Origin: Ichthyophonus hoferi
Lineage: Eukaryota > Opisthokonta > Ichthyosporea > Ichthyophonida > Ichthyophonidae
Reading direction: 5' to 3'
Assembly: GCA_002751075.1 (NCBI GenBank)
Contig: NAOQ01000342.1
Location: 6,969 to 33,513, forward strand
DNA length: 26,545 nt
Part shown: positions 19,715-26,545 of the stretch, one piece after another
How the letters are laid out: the number at the start of each line of letters is the position of its first letter
Position numbering within the stretch: the first letter of the stretch is position 1
Notes under the pieces: model-generated
What the model saw: only the letters and a program-made list of their open reading frames with translations
The model's database searches: none
What the model was told of the DNA's origin: nothing
Program-made: the position numbers and the translations under genes

Positions 19715-22700
19715 ATGGATGTAGAACAAACTGTGCTCTCAGCACTCAGTCTATTAGACGCAGCAGAAACACAAGTGGGCGCGGCAAAATTTGCACTGCA
19801 TAAAATCCATAAGGAGATTGTAGATGTTATGCAGGCTAGAGAAAGATTGAATGATGATAGGAGGAGGTTTGAGGAGGAGAGGTAAGTGGTAAGGTGTAGT
19901 TAGGCAGTTAGGAATATATATATACCTACCACATACTTATCACATACTTATTACATACCTACCACATACCTATCACATACTTAATACATACTTACCACAT
20001 ACCTGTTACTTACCTACCACATACCTATCACATACCTATTACATACCTACCACATACCTACCATATACTTAATACATACTTACCACATACCTATTACATA
20101 CCTACCACATACCTATTAACCACATACCTATTACATACTTAATACATACCTACCACATACCTACTACATACTTATTATATACCTACCAAATAACTAATAC
20201 ATACCTGTCACATACCTTTTGCATACCTGTCATTCAAAAGAAAGTTATTTCAACAGGTACGTGCACGTACCAATCAAATCAACGTAACTACGGATAACGA
20301 GATACGATTGGTTGTAGGGGGACAGAGGTATGTGGTTTCTAAGGAGACACTATGTCGTGTGGAAGGATCATTTTTGGCAGCTTGCTTTAATGGTGAACAT
20401 CCCATGAAGGCCGATGAGGATGGTAGGTATAGGGGTGATAGGACATAATGTAATCTAGTATAGTATATTATAATATAATATCAAATATTAAATGATAGAC
20501 TTAAACTTTGTTATATATATATATATATGTGTGCTAATTAGTCTTATATCACACATTTATAATTAAATTATATACAACCAATCTAACCTCAGATATAATT
20601 TTATCCCTCCATCTCATTTGTACTACAGTCACCACCCTACCTATGTATCTCTATTTCATCTTTATTGTATCTATATTATATACCCTACTATATACCCTAT
20701 TATATTTCATAGTATACCTCTGTTATGTATCAATCATATACCTATTCTATTTATATATTTCTAGGTGTTATCCACTTAGATCGTGACCCGCGTTGGTTCG
20801 ATTACGTAATCCTGTTCCTACGCAACCAGTTTCAACTGCCAATCATATCCGACCCTGAAGTCTTACAGAAAGTACAACAAGAATTTTCCTTTTTTGGCAT
20901 TCCTTGGCATGATATTGAAAGTGAATCATTGGTAGATATATATAAGGAGGGCTGGAGTGAGATAATATTACGTGGCCATACGGCACAGGTAGGTGCATAT
21001 GATATTACATTGTATAGTGTATAGGGTATAGTATTTTATATAGTGTATAGTGTATAAGGTATAGTATAGTGTATAATACAGTGTATAGTATAATCTGTAG
21101 TGAACAGTGTGTAGTATATAGTATATCATATATCATATAGTATGTAGTGTATAGTGTATAATATATAGTGTATAATGTCTAGGGTCAAGTATAGTATGCA
21201 GTATATAGTGTATAGTGTATAGGATGTAGTGTATAGTTTATAGTTTATAGTTTATAGTGTGTTGTGTATAGTGCATATTGTCCATTATAGTTTATGATAT
21301 GTTCTGCGTTGCGTATGACAAATATACATGTGCAGGATGTATTATATATGTATGTGATGGTATTGTATAATATAGTATGAAATGATATAATATAATACTT
21401 ACATATAAGGTAATGTTATATATGCACAGTATATACTATATAGGTATAAGAGGATATTGTATAGTATACTGTAAATGGCACTACACTGTTCACGCTCTTA
21501 TACTAATTGTTTGACAACATAACAGGTGTTCCCATTAAAGTAATAATATTTTTATATAAAACTTAATGGTACTTTATGACTAGTCCGGGACATTATTCTA
21601 CCCAAATTAGGCCAATTTCCTCTTAAGTTAAATATCAGTTCCAGGGACTATATATGTAAATGTTAACTTATCATGAAATATGATAACGAGGTACCATGGA
21701 TTCTGTTGGAACATATGTAATACATCACAATGATTCTCTATTGATTTATCTTTATTAGAATATAATATATTTTCTATTTATTTATTATCTGCTACTAATC
21801 AATATGAAGTATTATTTACTATTTAGCTAACGCATATGCTAATATAGAAATTATCTATCAAACCTATGTAGTAATGATTCAGATTGAGATTAATTCCTGT
21901 ACATCATATTAATTAGGTGTACGGTTTGAATGTAATTCAATTTTACGGCATTACATGTGTTTAAAATGATATAAATTGACCATTGGGTGGCTGAGATAGG
22001 GCGCCTAGTTTTGTTTACATTATAGTCCACCACCTGACATGTGTTATTGTCAGGGTAATAGCTTAAGATAAAGACAGTGTATTTGTGTTTACCCTGTATT
22101 TCCCTATTTCAACAAAGTCTGTACCTTCTTGGTAGAATTTCTAGGATATATAATTATTTCCCTAATAAGACAAGGCATGTTCACCGTACACCATACTATT
22201 GCACTGTAATTTAGGTGATGTGAAATGATATATATATTAATATGTAGAGGGTATGATGTTTATAATAAAGAATGAAGATAATAAATAACACAATTTGATC
22301 CAATCCTGTTGGCTTTCTATCACAGGTGTCATGTATCTCTGCCAATGACACCTTCATTGTTACCGGAGGAGAGGATGCCACAGTGAGAGTGTGGGAATTG
22401 AGTACTGGTACACCTGTATTTGACTTTACAAGTTCCCATAGTGACGTTGGTGCTGTGAGTGTTCATGACTGTATGGTAGCAAGTGGTAATATAGATGGGA
22501 CAGTGTCAGTATGGCATCTCAAGACTAAGTCATGTTCCAGAACGTGGAAAGAGCTCAGTCCTGTGGACTTTATCAAGATAATGGGTGCTTATCTTGTTAT
22601 TGGTTTGAGTGAAAGGCAAGGTGGGAGGTTTGGAGAGTCAACGACATGTATCAAGGCCTATGCCATGCCAACAATTGATTTACTGTGGGATAAGGAAAAC

Positions 22701-23267
22701 GTAAATTCATTATCAAGTTATGGTACATTAGGAGGCTGTATTTTGGGGGCAGTAGGTAAGACAATCTACATGTGGTCACTGGATGATGGTCAGGTAGTAT
22801 CTGAATTTACAGGCCATAGGATGGAGGTGGTAGGAATTACTAATGTAAAAGGTGGGTTTGTAAGTATGGGCATGGCAGAGGATGATTGTGAATATGAACA
22901 CAAGGTGGATTTAACACCATCAGATGATTCTGAACTACTATTATGGGATAATGGAGGTCAGGTCTTGACTCGACTGAACCTATTGGACTCATTTGCTTTG
23001 GCCAGGTTTGCAGCAGGTTTAAGCAGCATTGTTCTGATTGAAAATTCAACTGGAGTAGATGAAGAAGAAGGGGATCCTACACTGGTCATTAGGGGGTTTT
23101 ATAGTGATGATGTGGTCAGAATTAGGGGAGGACACAAAGAAGGCATTAGTGATGTGGTAGTGATTGGACAAAAAATTATATCTACTGGAGATGATTGGTC
23201 AGTACGGATCTGGCAACCTTATAACACACCTAGTGGTAGTGTGTATAAGAGAATTAAAAAGGAATGA
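19715..23267 (+). CDS. KCTD-type BTB/T1 plus WD40 repeat protein (KCTD3/SHKBP1-like)
   Basis: Four exons (19715-19881, 20241-20422, 20765-20988, 22326-23267) total 1,515 nt and encode 504 aa, with introns in phases 2, 1 and 0. Donors are GTAAGT, GTAGGT and GTAGGT, and acceptors are TTCAAAAG, TTTCTAG and ATCACAG. Residues 1-65 form a charged helix, probably a coiled coil (RERLNDDRRRFEEERKLFQQ). Residues 77-165 form the T1/BTB domain: IRLVVGGQRYVVSKETL, then GSFLAACFNGE, then DEDGVIHLDRDPRWFDYVILFLR, the classic KCTD signature. From 186 a WD40 propeller follows, with RGH at 186-188, TGGEDATVRVWEL (204-216), DGTVSVWHL, GKTIYMWSL, SELLLWDN and STGDDWSVRIWQP near the end. Animal KCTD3/SHKBP1 and several plant BTB proteins share this order. 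Such proteins act as oligomeric adaptors, some for ubiquitin ligases. The partner here is unknown. The exon 3-4 junction falls inside the first WD repeat, right after its GH turn. The start is the first ATG of the frame, with G at -3 and +4. Confidence 0.94.
19922..20230 (+). repeat. ACATACCTACC-type tandem array filling BTB-WD40 intron 1
   Basis: About 300 of the 359 nt of intron 1 are tandem units near ACATACCTAYC, ACATACTTATC and ACATACTTAAT, with units of 10-11 bases often paired into 20-22-bp blocks. The coding strand of the array is almost without G. It ends 10 bases before the acceptor at 20239-20240, so it supplies the branch-point and pyrimidine region of the intron. Confidence 0.9.
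21003..21260 (+). repeat. GTATAGT-type degenerate repeat in BTB-WD40 intron 3
   Basis: About 260 bp of GTATAGT, GTGTATA and GTTTATA units start 14 bases after the donor of the 1,337-nt intron 3. The coding strand is nearly free of C. The remaining intron (about 21,300-22,325) is AT-rich and shows no nested gene or element. Confidence 0.8.
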
Positions 23268-23279
23268 TTTAATACTGTG

Positions 23280-23285
23280 AATAAA
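23280..23285 (+). terminator. AATAAA polyadenylation signal of the BTB-WD40 gene
   Basis: A canonical AATAAA begins 13 bases after the stop codon. This would give a very short 3' UTR. It is a plausible but unproven signal. Confidence 0.5.
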
Positions 23286-23794
23286 CAATTATCATATATT
23301 ATCAGTTATTGCAAGAGTACCAACTGAACGTACAGTGTAGTATAGTACCGATCTATACGGTATTGCCAACAACTGTTTTGATTAAAATGTCATCAAAACA
23401 AAATTATTTGCTAATGCACATTACTAGAAAAGTGTGCAACTTGCTAAATATAGAAGCTAGCTAAAATCTGCCCGTATATGGGCACAATGTCTTTGATTGA
23501 TTGGGAGATTGAGATCAAGATTAATAATCTGAATAGGCCTCAATGGGCTCCACAAAAGGCATCAATCAATAAGAATCAATTTGGCCATTTCTATTTAGAC
23601 ATAACTATTAAGCATAGTTGTATCAGCATCTTAAATAAGCAAAGGTTGTGAAGCCTGGAAAATTATAAAAAGAAGAAAATAATCTAATAAATAGACACGG
23701 ACAATCCAAAGCTTTGCATTCTCTCAAATTGTACAAACCTCTGTATTTAATATATAATTCCCTTTATGTTTAGGAATACTTAGCCACCTTAAAT
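23286..23794. other. Intergenic DNA 3' of the BTB-WD40 gene
   Basis: No coding signal is seen. A short hairpin TGCCC-GTATAT-GGGCA lies at about 23469-23484. Otherwise the DNA is ordinary and AT-rich. Confidence 0.5.
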
Positions 23795-23924
23795 ATGAAC
23801 ACTGTGGAACTCACATCTTCTGTCAATACAAAGAATTGTTTAGTCATGTTCAACTCTAGCAGCATACACTACATACACTCCAATTTAGCAGCTCTGACAA
23901 ATTACTCATTGTACAATAACTACA

Positions 23925-24113
23925 TGTCAGAATCTTTACTGTTGTTTGCATACCCTGCTCCATTTTCTACAGATATGTGTTAATCTTCTTCCTCTCCACT
24001 CAACTCTTTGCTTGAAGTTATTTCAAATCAAGAATCAAATGGAGAGGAAGAAGATCGACACATGTCTGTAGAAAGTGGAGCAGGGTATGCAAACAACAGT
24101 GAAGATTCTGACA
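23925..24113. repeat. 73-bp inverted repeat with 43-bp spacer
   Basis: The left arm (23925-23997) and right arm (24041-24113) are complementary at 68 of 73 positions. All five differences are transitions. The arms contain CAGAATCTT, TTTGCATACCCTGCTCCA and CTTCTTCCTCTCC. A third, more diverged copy lies at 24852-24916 in the orientation of the right arm, where 36 of the last 43 bases match. Confidence 0.85.
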
Positions 24114-25196
24114 GGGTTACTAAAGCCTAGTAACCTAGAAGCACTTCCACTGGTATACCAAATCAACCTTCAAAAGAATATATAAATAGAACCATGTCAG
24201 GAAAGAAGAACACCACTGGTACACAAGGGCATGATCCTACCCAGGGACTGCAGAAACAGTTTCCTGGAAGCCAGCTAGTTTTCATGGCTGAATTCTGCAG
24301 TAACTGCCTATGTAGCCGGGAGGGGCACCCAAATCTATCAGCCCTCTCCCAATTTCTGAGAAGGAGATTTTCTCAGGAAATCAAAATGGAATCAACTACA
24401 TAAAATAAGTTGGACGCATCGAGGACAAGATGCAAGTCTCAATGTACCCTCAGGCAATATAGCAGGAACCAACCCTCATATGACTAAGTAGCTCAACCTG
24501 ATTGTCACTAGGGGAAGTAATGGCAAGACATTACCCCTATCCATCTGTCTTAACAGAGCAACGTTTGATAACAGGATGGGAACAAAACTGGTTTGCATAC
24601 TACACATGAGAGGGATAGAAAGCCAATTTGATGGAAAAGATACAGCTCAGCAAAAAACATGCATACTGGAATATGTTAAAATTAAACACAAACCCAATGA
24701 AAGATGGCCACTGCCATTACAATAGAATTGGGATCCATGGGTAAGAAGAAGCAACATATCCAGTTCTGTTCCGAATCAAGTGACAAAAAACCAATGGAAA
24801 AACTCTACCAAGACTTTCAAATAACTTGAAGTCAAGAGTAAAGTGGAGGAACAGAAGATGATCACATGTCACAGATAGTGGAGCAGAGTCTACAAACTAT
24901 AGTTAAGATTCTGACAATACATTTTCTCCCAAACAAACTAGGACATAAATTTCACCTCAGCCTGTTAGTGCATCACATTTCACAAGTAACAGAAGTAACA
25001 TCTATGCATGCCTTTTCCTATTTCTTATCCTATTGCTCTCTTTATAGAGAACACACCAGAGTTACACATTAACTCCATCACTATCCCAGTGAATAATACT
25101 TCCACACTATCATTAATTGAACACCCAACGTGTGTGGATACAACACTAGCACCAACCACGCATTGCTATAGGGAATTGGAGCATTGTCTATTTTAT

Positions 25197-25326
25197 TAAG
25201 GGTTTAAGGGTTTAGGGATCTTGGGGCTATTATCATATCAAGGATTTGAGGTTTAGGGCTTAGAGTTTAAACCCTAAGCCCTAAACCTCAAATCCTTGAT
25301 AAAATGTACCTTAGACCCTAAACCCA
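25197..25326. repeat. Inverted repeat with degenerate TTTAGGG/CCCTAAA units
   Basis: The core is a perfect 28-bp inverted repeat (25236-25263 and 25274-25301) around a 10-base loop that itself contains GTTTAAAC. The arms contain GGTTTAGGG / CCCTAAACC. Outside them, GGGTTTAAGGGTTTAGGG (left) and ACCCTAAACCC (right) continue the theme with gaps. G-rich repeats point inward on the left and C-rich repeats point outward on the right, as in a head-to-head arrangement of TTTAGGG-type telomeric DNA. The arms also share the non-telomeric ATCAAGGATTTGAGG, so an inverted duplication or foldback element is equally possible. Confidence 0.8.
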
Positions 25327-25959
25327 CTAGTGCAATTTCTACCTCTGTGATGCTGCAACTTCCACCTCTTCACCTGCCACTGCAACTACACTCCCAGACA
25401 TGTAAAAGGCACAGTAGACAAAAAAGTTACCTCCTGTTACCCTTGGTGGCCAAGAAATCAACATTTTGTTGAACAATCTAGATCTTAGTCTTAACCTATC
25501 AAAAAATCTTTCAATTGGAATGGGTTACCACTCAGACTCCCAACTTTACCTCTGGACACCCCAGTAGCAATGAACCTTACTTAAGGCAAACTTCTACAGA
25601 TTACAGTCAACCACGAACATGTCTGCTATCCAAGCTATGAAGATTAGGGCAGAAAAATCTTCTCGAGGAATTTAGAACAACCATCTACCAGACAGAACTA
25701 TATTGCCCATGTCAATGAATCTCACATCTCACATTGATATAACTCCAAACCCAAGTCAGGAAGATTATTTCAAGACATAAAGAGGTGTCAATACAAAACA
25801 AAGCAATCCTAGCTCAACACTAGCAGATTTGGCTTAAGCTAGTGAAGTTGTAGTGAGTGCAGCAGTCAACCTACTGGCCACTCAACAAAAATTACACTTC
25901 CTGGGATAGCAGCTTCAGGAACAGCAAACAATCATGACTCAATCGCAAAAGTGACTGAG

Positions 25960-26170
25960 CATATATTACTATATGTATGTGTATATGTATGCATAAATGC
26001 TTGTCAGTGTACATACATGTTGAAGTATGTATGTATATAATAAGTATATGTATGTTTATATATATGTGTACAACTCTATATATATATATATGTACATGCA
26101 TATGAATGTATATGTGTATGTGTATATGTATGTGCACGTTTTTAAGTATATATGTATGCACATATACACA
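25960..26170 (+). repeat. TATG/GTATAT low-complexity repeat
   Basis: This is a degenerate run of TATG, GTATAT and TACATG units. The minus-strand frame across it (His/Ile/Tyr-rich) is only a translation of the repeat. Confidence 0.85.
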
Positions 26171-26545
26171 AATATTGCCTTAATTCATATCAATAAATGA
26201 ATTTCGGTTACCCTTATTTAATATTACTTAGTATCCAGAAATTATAAGGAGGTTATGAATACTACATTATACACATGGTTAACTAAAACACATTACACAT
26301 TGGTACATTCTGTTAATATAATTAATAGGAGTAAGAGAGGGGAAGGTAAGTAATGTGAGGGTATATAGAAAATCACAAGGTGGGGTTGTATATTAGTTAT
26401 ACATGTATACATATGTACACATATATATGCCTATACATATATACCAGCTGATTATAGTAGTTCATAATAAGGTTTGCATTATATATACTATGGGGAATAA
26501 AAAATATATCATTACTGTATCTACAGTAAAAGAAAGTAGAATTAG
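26171..26545. other. AT-rich DNA, no gene seen
   Basis: A further short CATATG/TATACA-type repeat lies at about 26,398-26,445. No coding signal or recognisable element reaches the window end. Confidence 0.5.

Larger units (their letters stand above)
23795..25950. mobile_element. Decayed repeat or transposon remnant region, family unassigned
   Basis: From here to about 25,950 the composition is GC-richer and less TA-repetitive than elsewhere. It contains protein-like stretches in several places, none forming a whole gene. They include an acidic Ser/Glu-rich stretch near 24,040-24,115, a Gln/Ser-rich stretch starting MSGKKNTTGTQ at 24194, and a Gln-rich helix-like stretch near 25,865-25,950. 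One unit occurs three times (23925-23997 inverted, 24041-24113, 24852-24916), as expected from a multi-copy element rearranged or inserted into itself. The element looks broken in many places and old. Low-complexity Gln-rich sequence of this kind occurs in Gag-like proteins of LTR retrotransposons, but no protease, reverse transcriptase, integrase, transposase or LTR pair was recognised, so the family stays open. Confidence 0.4.

Noticed and set aside
19922-20230. CRISPR-like periodic array
   Set aside because: Units are 10-22 bp, tandem and without unique spacers, and they lie in a spliced eukaryotic intron.
20256-20257. Alternative acceptor CAACAG|GT for exon 2 of the BTB-WD40 gene
   Set aside because: It does not fit the phase left by exon 1 and would bring a stop within ten codons. 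The acceptor ending at 20240 keeps the frame into the BTB domain.
20725-21024. Plus-strand 99-codon frame taken as a separate gene
   Set aside because: It is exon 3 of the BTB-WD40 gene plus flanking intron read-through on both sides.
22840-23049. Minus-strand 69-codon frame
   Set aside because: It is antisense to the WD40-coding exon 4 and has no recognisable features.
25892-26161. Minus-strand 89-codon frame rich in His, Ile and Tyr
   Set aside because: It is a translation of the TATG-type simple repeat.

Overview
The window is nuclear DNA of an AT-rich eukaryote with intron-containing genes. It has no operons or bacterial ribosome-binding sites. Two genes are split by clear GT-AG introns, AATAAA signals occur, and simple repeats built from TA, TATG, GTATT, AGTTAT and similar units are everywhere. 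Coding islands stand out as GC-richer patches in very AT-rich DNA. The lineage cannot be fixed from the sequence. A protist or an early-diverging fungus would fit, but this is inference.

Layout. (1) 1-7,200 is gene-poor. It holds a fragment of a CENP-B/pogo-type transposase (2651-2965), a small inverted-repeat family (3192-3404 and 4754-4803), an unassigned minus-strand segment with a good splice acceptor (4824-5099) and a diverged 240-bp duplication (6223-6803). (2) 7280-7924, minus, is an intact unrecognised ORF with an acidic tract and basophilic phosphosite-like motifs. (3) 7,925-11,811 is mostly AT-rich intergenic DNA with a GC-richer island at 9241-9460. (4) 11812-16318, minus, is a complete seven-exon gene for the U2 snRNP protein A' (262 aa). 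(5) 16,319-19,714 is the intergenic stretch between two divergent genes. It carries a perfect 24-bp palindrome centred on GTCACGTGAC, 180 bp upstream of the U2A' start. (6) 19715-23267, plus, is a complete four-exon gene for a 504-aa protein with an N-terminal helix, a KCTD-type BTB/T1 domain and a C-terminal WD40 propeller. (7) 23,795-25,950 is a GC-richer decayed repeat region with a 73-bp inverted repeat, a third copy of the same unit, and a 28-bp hairpin made partly of TTTAGGG-like repeats. (8) The end is TATG-type simple repeat and plain AT-rich DNA.

The two confident genes are ordinary housekeeping or regulatory genes: U2A' acts in branch-site recognition by the U2 snRNP, and the BTB-WD40 protein resembles KCTD3/SHKBP1-type adaptors. 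Nothing suggests that they work together. Their introns carry tandem repeats. In intron 1 of the BTB-WD40 gene the array runs to within 10 bases of the 3' splice site.

I found no tRNA, rRNA, snRNA, CRISPR array or intact mobile element. The most unusual structures are the G-free array beside the splice acceptor, the telomere-like hairpin and the long palindrome upstream of U2A'. I do not see a convincing new multi-gene system.
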